From contig JBJHDF010000008.1 of assembly GCA_050486405.1 (NCBI GenBank), positions 69,449 through 133,448 on the forward strand: DNA of 64,000 nt, given 5' to 3'. The notes under the pieces are model-generated. The model was not told where the DNA came from. It made no database searches and saw nothing but the letters and a program-made list of their open reading frames with translations. Shown here piece by piece: positions 1 to 8,969 of the stretch. Numbering within the stretch: position 1 is the stretch's first letter; every line of letters starts with the position of its first letter. The stretch comes from JBJHDF01 sp050486405 (lineage in GTDB: Bacteria > Pseudomonadota > Gammaproteobacteria > Pseudomonadales > Cellvibrionaceae). Position numbers and translations under genes: made by a program.

Positions 1-2687
1 ACAAAATCATCCGCATCCCGGTCGGCCTGGGCGCGCTGCTGCTCTCTCTGGCGGGTTTCGGCTTCGGCTTGCTCGGCCTGAGCCTGCTGTTCAGCCCGGG
101 CCTGAAGGTCTTGCTCGGTTTGGGTGGTGAGGGTTAATGCTTCGGCGGCCGAATCGGCTTGGTCTCCCCGCGCCGGGTCGGCGGGTGCTTGCGCCAGTGC
201 TCGATCTGCTCCTTCACGCGCTGCGGGTCGGCTCGGCGCACTTCGGGTTTCGGTGTCTGGTCTGTGGGCATTTCGAGCGCTCCAAATCAGTTCAGTGATA
301 GCCCGGGACTGGTCGGCAGTGTCCCCGGCATTCAATGCGGTGTCGATACTGCTCCACTCGACACCCATATTATCCGCTATATCGACCAGCTCCGCCACGG
401 CCCTGTCATCCATGGTCTGATCCGGCAGGTAGTCAGTCTCTGTGAATGACTCCCCGGGGGCCTCTGACTGTATCTGTGCCGCGAACTCGGCATCGACCGG
501 GGCGTCGGTGGCCTGACGCCACTGCTCGAATGCGGCTTCCCGATCGCGCTTTGCAGTTTCTCTCTGGGCGTTAATCTGAGCCGCCCAATCGCTACGCTGA
601 CCACTGATCTCATCCAGCGCCCGATTGACCACGCGCTGCTGCCGAACGCCAAGGGTCTCGCCCGCAAGCGCCTTTTCAATGGCCTTTCGGGTGTCCCGCA
701 CACTCATCCTGGTGTCCGGGCTCTCATTCATGGACTGGAACCAAGGGGGATTCGCAGAGGATGTTCTGCCGATAATCCGGTCATACTCATCGCGAATATA
801 GGCAATGTCGCCGCCTTCCACCAAGTCCTGAGCCAGAGACTCCAAATCCTGACGAAACTCGGGGCGACGCATTCTGCCGTCCAGCCCTTCGGGAACCGGT
901 ACATCGGCCCTCGGTTCTGCCGGCCCCGCCCTACTGGGTGACGGGTCTGGCGGGTACACCTGGGCCACTGCATCAGGATCAATCCCGGGGCGCACAGGCT
1001 CCGCCGTCTCGCCCTCCAGTGCCCGGCGCGTCGCCTCCTGCTCTTGCTGCTGCAGGTGTTCATTGGCGGCATCCACCACGGGCTGGGCCAAACTTTCTGC
1101 GTCCCGGGCTGGAGTGAAGTCGATGCCGTCCTGGGCCTGCTCTTGCCCCTTGGGCACCAGAGAAAGACCGTCTCCTGGGCTTCTGGCCGGCACCTCAAAA
1201 TCAATGCCCCCGTCATACAGAATGGGGTTATCTGGATTTCTTTGAATGTGGTCAACGATTTCCGCTGCGTCACGCTCTGCCTGAGCCTGAACGCCGGCTC
1301 GCTCCCGGGCCACCGTTTCGGTGGAATCCAGATCCTGCATCAATTCCGCCAGCTCCGCGTCCACGCTGGTATCGCCAGTTGCAATATCGGCCTCAATGGA
1401 ATCTGGGTTGCTGTCCCATTTGCTTTCCTGGCCCCAGATCAACTGATCCGATGGAACATAAGACACCTGCCCGTCAATCTCCACTTCCGCCATCTGCTGG
1501 CCGCCGGGGCCGTCCACAATCCCGTGGTAGACCACATTCAGGTCACCTTCCGGCGCCCGCCAAACGGCCTCGCTGCCAGGCTCCAGCGGCTGAACGTCAA
1601 TGCCCGACCTGTTGCCTGGATCCACTGGCGCATCGTCTCCCGGGGGGCGATAGGCCCGGCCGCCACCGCGGCGGTTGTAGGGCAGCAATGCGACCTGCAG
1701 CAGACCAGCCGCCGTGCCCGATATGGCGCCTCGCTCCGGCACTTCCTGAAACAACGATTCGTCCGGCGAGTGCAACCACTTCGCCAAGGCGTTCTGGACA
1801 AGGGCGCCGCTGTTTTCCGCCAGAAACTCACCGCCGGCGGCCTCAGCCACCCGGCGGGCATACATCAGTGCACGGCCTCGATCTTTTGCCGGAATTCGCC
1901 GCAACAGTAGCTCAATCGGGGCAGCCTGCAGGGTGCCAGGTGCAACACCCATGAACGTGGCCAGATTCACATCATCTTCACTGGCGCCGGCCGCCATCGC
2001 TCTTTGTCGTGCCTCATCGGAACCGCCGGCACCTGCCATGCCCAGCGTCAAAGCCGTGCCGCCAGCCTGGCCGACGACGGGAATCATCCTTGGCAGCAAG
2101 AACCCAATCAGGCTGCCGCCAGCACCGGAGATTTCGCTGGCAATGGTCCGATGTTCTTCGTCGGGGCCAATGGCCTCCGAAAATCGCATCATGGCATCAC
2201 CGGCTTTGGTTGCCCCCTCTCCTTGCTTGCGCAAATTGATCGGCCCGAAAGGGGTCAAGTGGGTACGATCAGATATGCTCTCCGGCAGCTTGTCGGCGGC
2301 GGCCTCCAGCAGCCCACCAGCGCCTCGGACAGTGGACCCAAACGTCCCCACCAGCCCTTCGCCAAACTGTCTCGGAATGGCCTTAATATCACCCCAACTC
2401 CTGGGTATCAACCGGGTTTCCCCTTTCTCGTCCTGCACCGGGGCGGCCGTTCTTTCGTTCCATTGCTGCCACGCGGACTCAATTTGCTCTTCTGGCACCC
2501 TGGGCGCCACAAACTCCTTGAAATATTGGGTGCGCAGGCGCTCCTGGTCCTCTGCATCCATTGACTGGAATCGCTGAGAGCGGGCGATTTGGGTCCACTT
2601 GGGAGGCGGTGCCGGTTCGGCGGGGGAATTCTGGGCAGGGGCGGTCGACTGCTGCTCGTCAGAGCGCAGGAGGTCGTTGGGTTGCAT
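1..2687 (-). CDS. Giant phage virion/polyvalent protein, N-terminal ~895 codons (runs off window)
   Basis: An open frame runs from ATG at 2687 to the left window edge without a stop, so at least 895 residues are coded here and the C-terminus is missing. It starts MQPNDLLRSDEQQS. A Gly/Ala-rich hydrophobic stretch around residues 180-220 (GGTALTLGMAGAGGSDEARQ) is followed by a long acidic, Gln/Glu-rich region, and the last ~60 visible residues look coiled-coil (RAEQQAQAEQAEAE). It is the last gene seen in the late operon, after the internal virion genes. Very large proteins in this place are known in Bcep22-like podoviruses and in polyvalent-protein phages, where they are packaged and ejected with the DNA. 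No catalytic motif is visible, so the enzymatic domains, if any, should lie beyond the edge. Confidence 0.75.
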   Translation of the reverse strand, partial: MQPNDLLRSDEQQSTAPAQNSPAEPAPPPKWTQIARSQRFQSMDAEDQERLRTQYFKEFVAPRVPEEQIESAWQQWNERTAAPVQDEKGETRLIPRSWGDIKAIPRQFGEGLVGTFGSTVRGAGGLLEAAADKLPESISDRTHLTPFGPINLRKQGEGATKAGDAMMRFSEAIGPDEEHRTIASEISGAGGSLIGFLLPRMIPVVGQAGGTALTLGMAGAGGSDEARQRAMAAGASEDDVNLATFMGVAPGTLQAAPIELLLRRIPAKDRGRALMYARRVAEAAGGEFLAENSGALVQNALAKWLHSPDESLFQEVPERGAISGTAAGLLQVALLPYNRRGGGRAYRPPGDDAPVDPGNRSGIDVQPLEPGSEAVWRAPEGDLNVVYHGIVDGPGGQQMAEVEIDGQVSYVPSDQLIWGQESKWDSNPDSIEADIATGDTSVDAELAELMQDLDSTETVARERAGVQAQAERDAAEIVDHIQRNPDNPILYDGGIDFEVPARSPGDGLSLVPKGQEQAQDGIDFTPARDAESLAQPVVDAANEHLQQQEQEATRRALEGETAEPVRPGIDPDAVAQVYPPDPSPSRAGPAEPRADVPVPEGLDGRMRRPEFRQDLESLAQDLVEGGDIAYIRDEYDRIIGRTSSANPPWFQSMNESPDTRMSVRDTRKAIEKALAGETLGVRQQRVVNRALDEISGQRSDWAAQINAQRETAKRDREAAFEQWRQATDAPVDAEFAAQIQSEAPGESFTETDYLPDQTMDDRAVAELVDIADNMGVEWSSIDTALNAGDTADQSRAITELIWSARNAHRPDTETRSAPSRPAAREGADRALAQAPADPARGDQADSAAEALTLTTQTEQDLQARAEQQAQAEQAEAETRQREQQRAQADRDADDF

Positions 2688-2720
2688 TAGGGTCTTCCTA
2701 TCTGCTGTTACTGGGGGATG

Positions 2721-4343
2721 TTATCGGGACGCCAACTGAGCGCTCTCCTGGGCTTCTCTCCGGGCAATCAGGTCCGCCAGTTCCTGGCGTTTTTCTTCTG
2801 GGGCATGGGGCAAGTACGCTTTCAGCACATCCAGCGGAATGTTCTCATCTGAGCGTCGTTGAACTCTGGAGTATTTGTCGTAGGCTTGGGTTGCAGCCGC
2901 TTTGGAGTGTATATTGCGGGCTCCCTCGGCAATTCTCTGGCCCGCCTCCTTGGCCGGATCAGCAAACGCGGCACCAGCGGCCCCTCGGATTCGACGACCC
3001 AAACCTTGATCTGTGAACCCTTCCTCACCGGGCCGCAAGGCGGGGCCTCTTGGCTCTTCAGGACTGGCACCCTGTTCGGCAGAGGCCGGATCCGCAGCGG
3101 CCGCACCCTCGGTATGGTCCAGGAACATATTCCAGTCAACCTGGGGCTCTTGCGCATCCTGCCCGGCCTGCTTGATGGCTTCATCCATGTTGTCCAGAAT
3201 GGTCCGATTTTCCCGACTCATCCGTCCCGGCTGTTCCTGCATGGCGTTCCTGATTTGGCTGACCGTTTTAATGGCGTCATTGACGATCTGCTCCCGGGTG
3301 CGGTAATCCTCGTCTCCGGGCTGAATTCCGTAGGCAGACTGCCGCTCCATCTCGGCCCGAACGGTCTGGCCAATGAAGTTCAAAGGGTCACCCATCGCGG
3401 TATTGGCGATTCGGAACGCATCCTCAAACGATGGGGGCTCGCCGCCTTCGGCCTTGATTCGAGCAATATAGGCATCAGCAGCCTTGATTTTGGCGGGGTC
3501 TTTGCCGGCCGCTCCAGTTCCATCACGAGCATCGCCCACACGGTGCACCCTGCCGTCTGGCCCCCGTTGCATGATCACGCCATGCTCCACGTAGGGATCC
3601 TCCCACCGGCCGCTCCGGCCAATCATGTCCGGCGCGTAGGTCTGCACAAACTGCTGGCGCCCCTCCGGGGAATTCACCATATCGTAGTATTGTGTGAACG
3701 CCATGGCGCGCTCCATCAGCTTTTCGACAGGGATTTCAGCAACGGGATCGTTGTCGTCAGCGCTTCGGTTTTGGGTCAGCGGCCGCATTTTGTCGTCGCC
3801 CTCTACCGATAGTCCAAGCGCTACAGTGCCCTTTGTTTTCCCTGGCACCACGTCCTTGAGCCTGACTTTGCGACCGTCGGTGGCGCCGCGCTGAATATCC
3901 GGCTCCAGGAACTCCAGCGCCTCTATGGCCTCTGGGGACCGGTAGTGCAGCTCGCCGTCCATCACCTTCTGCAGTGACTCTCTGGCCCTCCGTGCCTCCG
4001 GGGTCATCATACGCCGGGCATCCAGCGCTGGGTTTTCGGCAACCAACTGCTGAACCGTTGGGTCCGCGTCCAGATTGCCAGCCAGCGACATGGCCATGGC
4101 CCGGTTTGCCATCTGCTCCGCTTCGCCCTCCAGCAAGGAGTGCTGCAACCTGGCGCTTTGCATCCGCTGGTCGTGAAGCTCCCCGCGACGCTCGGCCTCC
4201 ACTTCCCTCAATCCGCGCGCCTGCTCCTGGTCGGCACGGTGCTGCTTGCGGTCCTGCTGGCGCTCCATAAACTCAAAGCCGCGCATGGCCCCGTCCACCA
4301 GGCCGGACCCGGCGGCCAGCCTCAAATCACCTCGACGACTCAT
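2721..4343 (-). CDS. Putative internal virion (ejection) protein, 540 aa
   Basis: I do not recognise a named family. The start is the ATG at 4343 (MSRRGDLRLAAGSGLVDG), preceded by a GGGG-rich Shine-Dalgarno. The N-terminal ~120 residues are strongly charged and helical (QDRKQHRADQEQARGLREVE), a likely coiled coil. The middle is mixed, and a Pro/Glu/Gly-rich linker lies near residues 420-460. The gene sits between small Ala/Gly-rich virion genes and the giant protein, the usual place of ejection proteins in P22/T7/Bcep22-like podoviruses. Role inferred from position and composition only. Confidence 0.6.
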   Translation of the reverse strand: MSRRGDLRLAAGSGLVDGAMRGFEFMERQQDRKQHRADQEQARGLREVEAERRGELHDQRMQSARLQHSLLEGEAEQMANRAMAMSLAGNLDADPTVQQLVAENPALDARRMMTPEARRARESLQKVMDGELHYRSPEAIEALEFLEPDIQRGATDGRKVRLKDVVPGKTKGTVALGLSVEGDDKMRPLTQNRSADDNDPVAEIPVEKLMERAMAFTQYYDMVNSPEGRQQFVQTYAPDMIGRSGRWEDPYVEHGVIMQRGPDGRVHRVGDARDGTGAAGKDPAKIKAADAYIARIKAEGGEPPSFEDAFRIANTAMGDPLNFIGQTVRAEMERQSAYGIQPGDEDYRTREQIVNDAIKTVSQIRNAMQEQPGRMSRENRTILDNMDEAIKQAGQDAQEPQVDWNMFLDHTEGAAAADPASAEQGASPEEPRGPALRPGEEGFTDQGLGRRIRGAAGAAFADPAKEAGQRIAEGARNIHSKAAATQAYDKYSRVQRRSDENIPLDVLKAYLPHAPEEKRQELADLIARREAQESAQLASR

Positions 4344-4353
4344 AGGTACCCCC

Positions 4354-4596
4354 TCAAGACAAAATGTTGCCGGCCAGGAAGCCGACTCCAGCACCAATCA
4401 GCGCACCCCAAGGTCCACCGACCTGAGCGCCCATCATGGCGCCCGACGCCGCCCCGCTGGTCGTGCTTTGGGCCTTCGCCTGCTTCAGTTGCTCGTTGCG
4501 CGCCTCGCGCTGCTTTTCCAGTTCTGAAACATCCGAAAGCCCGCGCATACCCTCGCTTTTGAACTGACGCCCTGCCTGCAGTAAACCGTAACTCAT
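4354..4596 (-). CDS. Small glycine-zipper virion protein, 80 aa
   Basis: The N-terminal half is charged and helical. The C-terminal ~35 residues form a Gly/Ala-rich hydrophobic segment (GAQVGGPWGALIGAGVGFLA) typical of glycine-zipper membrane-inserting peptides. It lies 10 bp before the 540-aa virion gene and 12 bp after the 179-aa one. Such small proteins occur among podoviral ejection genes and could help form the DNA channel through the envelope. That role is an inference; no enzyme motif is present. Confidence 0.6.
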   Translation of the reverse strand: MSYGLLQAGRQFKSEGMRGLSDVSELEKQREARNEQLKQAKAQSTTSGAASGAMMGAQVGGPWGALIGAGVGFLAGNILS

Positions 4597-4608
4597 CGCC
4601 TGACCCTC

Positions 4609-5148
4609 TTACCCGTAATCTCGAAGACCGACAGCCATGTTCCCGGCCATGACCTTTTGAGCGCGGTCATCAGCGTGAAGACGACTGAGATTCTTGTTGG
4701 TGGCCATGGCCGCCGACTTGCTCGCCTGGAACTCCTGGTCCCGGTGGGCGCGCACTGTGGGATCAACGTCTGCCAGACCCACGCGGCCGCGATCACGTTC
4801 CGCAGAGCCCCGGGCTGTATCAAACGCCTGATTCGTTGATAATCCGGCCCGGTCAACAGCCTCGCGCTGCAGTGTGTCACCGCGCACCGAATCCAGCAGC
4901 TTCTGGTCGTAGGGCTGGAACCGCTGCACATAGTCGTCCCACTCGGCCCGGTGCAGCGCTGCCATGCGATCCGAGGCCTCGGTGTTGGGCGGCCCATCCT
5001 TGTCGTGGAACAGGCCCAGGGGGTCCAGATACTTGCCGTATTTGGAGCCGTCCGGATCAATGCTGTTGCGCAGCAGTGCCATGGGGCCAGATACGGGCAG
5101 ACTTGAGCCGCTCGGCATCGGGTCCAGCTTTTTGAGGAACTTTTTCAT
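4609..5148 (-). CDS. Putative internal virion protein, 179 aa
   Basis: Unrecognised family. It starts MKKFLKKLDPMPSGSS and is hydrophilic and largely helical, with no signal peptide or membrane span. The C-terminal half is Ala/Arg/Asp-rich (QEFQASKSAAMATNKNLSRL). It lies between two other small virion-type genes in the late operon with 6-12 bp spacing. Composition resembles its 186-aa neighbour, so the two may act together in the ejected inner core. Function not established from sequence. Confidence 0.55.
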   Translation of the reverse strand: MKKFLKKLDPMPSGSSLPVSGPMALLRNSIDPDGSKYGKYLDPLGLFHDKDGPPNTEASDRMAALHRAEWDDYVQRFQPYDQKLLDSVRGDTLQREAVDRAGLSTNQAFDTARGSAERDRGRVGLADVDPTVRAHRDQEFQASKSAAMATNKNLSRLHADDRAQKVMAGNMAVGLRDYG

Positions 5149-5154
5149 CAGGCC

Positions 5155-5715
5155 CTACTCCCGGTTAATATGCTGAAGGCCAGCGCCAGCCGCCATGCCC
5201 GCCAACTGACCGGTCGCATGGCGACGGTTGAACGAATCCTCTGCCCGCGACGCCGCATCCTGTGAGGCTGAGTAGGCCACATCAGACAGCCCATGCTGCG
5301 CATTGGTGGCTTGCCCTCGGCCGATGGCCGTTACATTCGCCAAACCCTGCACATACTCATCCTGCTGCTGATTGCCGGCTCGCGTCATGGTCTCTGAGGC
5401 TGCGCCGCCCTGCTCGCGGGTCATTGCATCCATGGTGCCCTGGTAGCGGCCAGAGGCCGGATTGAGGCCCTGCTGCTCCATTTGCGAGCGCACCCCTCGC
5501 TTGGCGTCACCGAAGGCTCGACTGGCAGAACTGCCGGCGGCACCGCGCACGAAGTCGTAGCTGCCCTTCTTGTCCATGTTGTCCACGCGCTCCATGAACT
5601 TGTCTTCCATGGGTGCATAGTGATCCTTGTAATACTGGAACTTATGCTCCGCGACTTCCGCCAGGGCGCGCTCTTCCTCGGTCTCCGGGATCTGATTTGA
5701 TCCGCCCATACTCAT
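5155..5715 (-). CDS. Putative internal virion/ejection protein, 186 aa
   Basis: The ATG at 5715 overlaps the stop of the upstream gene (ATGA), indicating translational coupling. The protein is rich in Ala, Gly, Gln and Ser (GNQQQDEYVQGLANVTAIG), helical, and ends in a short Gly/Ala stretch (GQLAGMAAGAGLQHINRE). The pattern is like P22 gp7- or T7 gp14-type ejection proteins, but no specific match can be claimed. It follows the GNAT-like gene and precedes the other internal virion candidates. Confidence 0.55.
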   Translation of the reverse strand: MSMGGSNQIPETEEERALAEVAEHKFQYYKDHYAPMEDKFMERVDNMDKKGSYDFVRGAAGSSASRAFGDAKRGVRSQMEQQGLNPASGRYQGTMDAMTREQGGAASETMTRAGNQQQDEYVQGLANVTAIGRGQATNAQHGLSDVAYSASQDAASRAEDSFNRRHATGQLAGMAAGAGLQHINRE

Positions 5716-6101
5716 ACAGACTTCCTCCAGGTTATCGAACCATCTTCTTGCATGCTGGATGTCCAGCCCTTGGGCATGACCCTGAGCCAGCCCGGGCGGT
5801 GGGTGTGGAAAACCACACCGTCAGCCCCAATGTCCCGAGCGAAATGCTGCAGGTCTTCCAGTGCCGCTGAACGATCACTGCTATCACCATGGTTGATGGC
5901 CACCCAGACCAGTAACGACTTGCCCTGGTACGACACCACCGCCAGTCCGGCCGGCGCCACCCATACGTGGGCAAGCCCTCTATGAACCAGGTCATAAAGT
6001 TGATCGAAAAGGTGTGGCTGTTTGGTCTTGCTGCCCAGTTGGCCTATCTCTGAGCGGAATCTGGCCAGGTCATCGTTACTGCCCGGCCGCAGCACTCTCA
6101 C
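5712..6101 (-). CDS. GNAT-like phage protein, 129 aa
   Basis: The start is GTG at 6101, which overlaps the stop of the lipoprotein gene (GTGA). The stop in turn overlaps the next ATG. The fold pattern (N-terminal helix, strands around HVWVAPAGLAVVSYQGKSLLVWVA, then helix ALEDLQHFARDIGADGVVF split by charged residues) looks like a short GNAT-type acyltransferase as found among podoviral late genes. The acetyl-CoA binding R/Q-x-x-G-x-G/A loop is not clear, so it may be a non-catalytic structural relative. Confidence 0.5.
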   Translation of the reverse strand: MRVLRPGSNDDLARFRSEIGQLGSKTKQPHLFDQLYDLVHRGLAHVWVAPAGLAVVSYQGKSLLVWVAINHGDSSDRSAALEDLQHFARDIGADGVVFHTHRPGWLRVMPKGWTSSMQEDGSITWRKSV

Positions 6102-6730
6102 TCGGGTTCGGGCGGAGGTGGTATAGTGTTGGAGTTGTCCCACCACCGGTTGTCAGAACGATCCGATCGGTCCGACCGATCTGAGTTGTCCCAAGGACCG
6201 TCGGACTGGCTCCGGCAACTATCGCCAATGCAGCTATCTCGGACGGTGATACCATCATGGGTGGTCCACCCATGCCGACTGCGATCATCTATACGGTCAC
6301 GTCCAATTTGGTCGCCGCCGATGGTGATAGAGTTATCGGGTCGCTCCATACTCGACATAAAACCGGCAACATCAACAAACCCGTCAACAATCAGCCCGGT
6401 TGTGTCGCGGTTGTAGCGCCCCATCCGGTCCATCTGCCATGCGGGAATCGCCAAGCTGCCAACAATTCGCAGGGTCTCCAAGGCTCGGTCGTAGTTGTTG
6501 ATCGACTGCTGCGGCATGGCAACGGTCTTGCTCGACATTGAAACAAAGGCTACGCACAGACCGGGGTTGTCGTCATGCTGGCAAGCGCTGGCCATAGTCG
6601 CATCACGCTGCGCTTGGGCGGTTACCGCATCCGCCCATGCCTGGTAGCGCGACCCGTCATCAGTTGTTGCGCACCCCAGGAGAAGAAGAACCGACACCAG
6701 GACTGCGCATATCGCTAAAATCTTCATCAT
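6098..6730 (-). CDS. Phage-encoded lipoprotein with C-terminal Ser-Asp-Arg tract
   Basis: The N-terminus (MMKILAICAVLVSVLLLLGC) is a lipoprotein signal peptide with lipobox LLGC and the lipidated Cys at residue 20. The ATG at 6730 (or 6727) is needed to keep the signal, which forces a ~70-nt overlap with the preceding DUF4376 gene. The mature part has paired Cys residues, and the C-terminus holds tandem DRS triplets and a proline-rich end (IPPPPEPE). Phage lipoproteins can mediate superinfection exclusion or act late in lysis. Its place among virion genes does not settle which. Confidence 0.65.
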   Translation of the reverse strand: MMKILAICAVLVSVLLLLGCATTDDGSRYQAWADAVTAQAQRDATMASACQHDDNPGLCVAFVSMSSKTVAMPQQSINNYDRALETLRIVGSLAIPAWQMDRMGRYNRDTTGLIVDGFVDVAGFMSSMERPDNSITIGGDQIGRDRIDDRSRHGWTTHDGITVRDSCIGDSCRSQSDGPWDNSDRSDRSDRSDNRWWDNSNTIPPPPEPE

Positions 6731-7094
6731 CGTCACCTTTCCAGTTGATAAGCTGTCGGAGCGTTGCTCCCTGCTCCTTTAATGACTGCACTTCCTTGAA
6801 CAGCTTTGCCGAGCGTACAGCTCTGGCTCGTCGCATGCCGGCGAGCGTGGCCTGCAACTGCGATCGGGACAGCTCTCTGTGAGCGTTGTCCGCCATCCGC
6901 CAATTGAGCGCGCTCACCCCCAACTCACCCCAATGATCCACCGCGTCCGCCATCCGGCGCTCCGAGTCCGGGTCGCAGTCAATCAGCACCCCGTCCACCG
7001 CCACCGGTGACAATTCGAGCGCCCGCCAGCGTCGGTTGATGTCGTCCGCCGTCGCCGGGCGATCCTTTAGGTCAAAAAATGCTAACTTCGGCAT
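6660..7094 (-). CDS. Tail-associated protein with DUF4376-like domain, 144 aa
   Basis: The central part has the DUF4376 pattern: a conserved WR-x-ADN, a helical segment with Leu-Ser-x-x-x-Leu, then an Arg-rich helix and a second helix containing LKEQG. DUF4376 proteins are common near phage tail-fibre genes and are thought to be tail or assembly components. The ATG at 7094 overlaps the previous stop by 23 nt, and the 3' end overlaps the lipoprotein gene. Precise function unknown. Confidence 0.65.
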   Translation of the reverse strand: MPKLAFFDLKDRPATADDINRRWRALELSPVAVDGVLIDCDPDSERRMADAVDHWGELGVSALNWRMADNAHRELSRSQLQATLAGMRRARAVRSAKLFKEVQSLKEQGATLRQLINWKGDDDEDFSDMRSPGVGSSSPGVRNN

Positions 7095-7473
7095 GGAGTT
7101 TGACGTCTTGGTAGGGGAATTTTTTCAGGGTGAATTGGTACTCGCCGGGCTCCGCAAATGCGACCTCTATGAAGCCATCATCAACAACCAGGTCGCCGCC
7201 CGGATAGACGCAGGCTGTTCCCTCCGGGATGCCGTCAATGCGCCACGGCTCTCCGGCTGCCACCGGGGCGCCTCCGGTGATAGGCATGACGGGCCGCTCT
7301 TGTATTTCCAGCGTCGAAAGCTCAACGTAGTGAGTGGTACTTCGAACGTTTGCGCCACCCTGAATCACAGCCTCTCCAGGGAGGTCAACCTGTAAATCCA
7401 GCATGCGCTTCTGACACATTCCTGTTCTGACAATCGCTCCAGAATCTTCGCGATAAACTGTAAACTCGATCAT
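7072..7473 (-). CDS. Phage tail protein, 133 aa, unknown family
   Basis: The start at ATG 7473 (MIEFTVYREDSG) overlaps the stop of the J-like gene (ATGA). The protein is predicted mostly beta and ends in a PEGT-like turn followed by strands (EVAFAEPGEYQFTLKKFP). It lies between the J-like tail-tip gene and the DUF4376 gene and is probably a small tail or fibre accessory protein. It is too short and featureless to assign more. Confidence 0.55.
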   Translation of the reverse strand: MIEFTVYREDSGAIVRTGMCQKRMLDLQVDLPGEAVIQGGANVRSTTHYVELSTLEIQERPVMPITGGAPVAAGEPWRIDGIPEGTACVYPGGDLVVDDGFIEVAFAEPGEYQFTLKKFPYQDVKLHAEVSIF

Positions 7474-8969
7474 CGCTTCGCACCAATACACTGCAAAGTA
7501 ACGAAGTCCATAGTTGTGGATCCGCTTGGGCGCCTTGCCCTGACTCGGATAGTATGTGCACCCGAAGTCAAAAAGAATGTGACAGGGAAGCTAAATACAA
7601 GATCACCGCCAACAGTGAATTCACCAAACGCTACCACACTGCCTGACTTCACAGCCTCAATCCGGACCTCCAGTGTCCCGTCATCCCATGAAATGCCAAA
7701 ATTTATAATTACCGGACCCGTTCCATCGTTAGGGTGAACAAAATCGTCCGTAACTGACACCATGGTCGTAAAAAACGATGATACCGACACATTCTGAGCA
7801 ATAGCTGCGGCGGGAACAGTAATCGCATTTCCATTGACGTGCAGGGTATCCACCATCGCCGTCCCGGCTTCCAGGCTGGTGGCCTGAATGTTGCCCCTGG
7901 CAGTTATGTTGCGGAATTCTGCATTGCCATTAAGGTTGATTCTCCATCCAGCAGAACCAGGCACATAGTTCGTCGACTCGATAAAGTTGTCGATCATCGC
8001 ACTGGTGATCCAAGCCTCACCCAGCTCAGCCTTCATGAATTCGGCGGTCAGGCCCTGGATCTTCTCTACCGCAACATTCTGTATTTTTGCATTCGTGATG
8101 GACGCATCGACTATGCTGGCCCCATCCATGGCCACATGGCCATCCTCCACCACAAACACCAGGCGCTGGTCTTCGCTGGTCTCGCCAGGATGAGTGATGG
8201 CAAATGTGTCGACGTTGAATATAGCAATCGAGTGGTTTGGATTGCTGGGGTTGTAGGTAGGCGGGGTAAACGCCAGGCCAAAGCCGGCCGCCACGCCGTT
8301 CTGGCCGATCTTGATCGTGTGCTGGTTGGCCAGTCCGTCGATGTAGGTGTTCAGCTCGCTGGCCAGTTCCAAACTGGTGATCTTCCCTTCCAGGCGGGCG
8401 AGAATGTCTTCGGCCTTTTCTGCTATCTCACCTTCAACACCAACGCCACCATTGGAGAGCGGACCGGTATCGCCATTGACCCACTCAAATCGAATCCAGT
8501 AGTAGTATTTCGTACCCAGTTGCACGTCATAGTCGGCATAGAACATATCGCGATAGACCGACGCAACCTGCACGGCTTCGGTAAAGTCGTTGACCGTAGA
8601 GCGGTAGATGATCGTGTTGGCGTGATACTGACCACCGGCGCCCTGAACCACCGAAGGCCGATCCCAGCGCAGCATGATCGCATCGAACAGCCCGATGGCT
8701 TCCAGTCCAGTGGGTGTTCCCGGCCTCAGTCCCGGTGGAGGCTCACTGTCCGGGTCCAGGTCATCCAATTCCAGGTCGCCAACAAGCCGGCCGCCACGCA
8801 GGTGAAAGCCCAGCTTCAGCAGATCGCGCCGGCGGACGTATGCATCTGCACTGCGACCGCGCACACCGGCGCCCACGTCCGAGGTTTCCTTCAGGTTCTC
8901 CAGCAGCCGCTGGGTGACCGGATCAACACCGGATCCAATACCGGGGGCACCCCTTACTGGCCCTGCCAT
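7470..8969 (-). CDS. Tail-tip/receptor-binding protein with J-like (DUF1983-type) C-terminal region, 499 aa
   Basis: Residues ~75-170 resemble a fibronectin-III-like module (YYYWIRFEWVNGDTGPLS). Residues ~265-370 carry the repeats typical of the C-terminal part of lambda gpJ-like proteins (DUF1983): ASIVDASITNAKIQNVAVEK, then AWITSAMIDNF and GWRINLNGNAEFRNI. The end is a beta-rich domain that may contact the receptor. The ATG overlaps the preceding stop by one base. The family is known for host attachment. In a podovirus it would be part of the tail hub or spike. Confidence 0.7.
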   Translation of the reverse strand: MAGPVRGAPGIGSGVDPVTQRLLENLKETSDVGAGVRGRSADAYVRRRDLLKLGFHLRGGRLVGDLELDDLDPDSEPPPGLRPGTPTGLEAIGLFDAIMLRWDRPSVVQGAGGQYHANTIIYRSTVNDFTEAVQVASVYRDMFYADYDVQLGTKYYYWIRFEWVNGDTGPLSNGGVGVEGEIAEKAEDILARLEGKITSLELASELNTYIDGLANQHTIKIGQNGVAAGFGLAFTPPTYNPSNPNHSIAIFNVDTFAITHPGETSEDQRLVFVVEDGHVAMDGASIVDASITNAKIQNVAVEKIQGLTAEFMKAELGEAWITSAMIDNFIESTNYVPGSAGWRINLNGNAEFRNITARGNIQATSLEAGTAMVDTLHVNGNAITVPAAAIAQNVSVSSFFTTMVSVTDDFVHPNDGTGPVIINFGISWDDGTLEVRIEAVKSGSVVAFGEFTVGGDLVFSFPVTFFLTSGAHTIRVRARRPSGSTTMDFVTLQCIGAKR

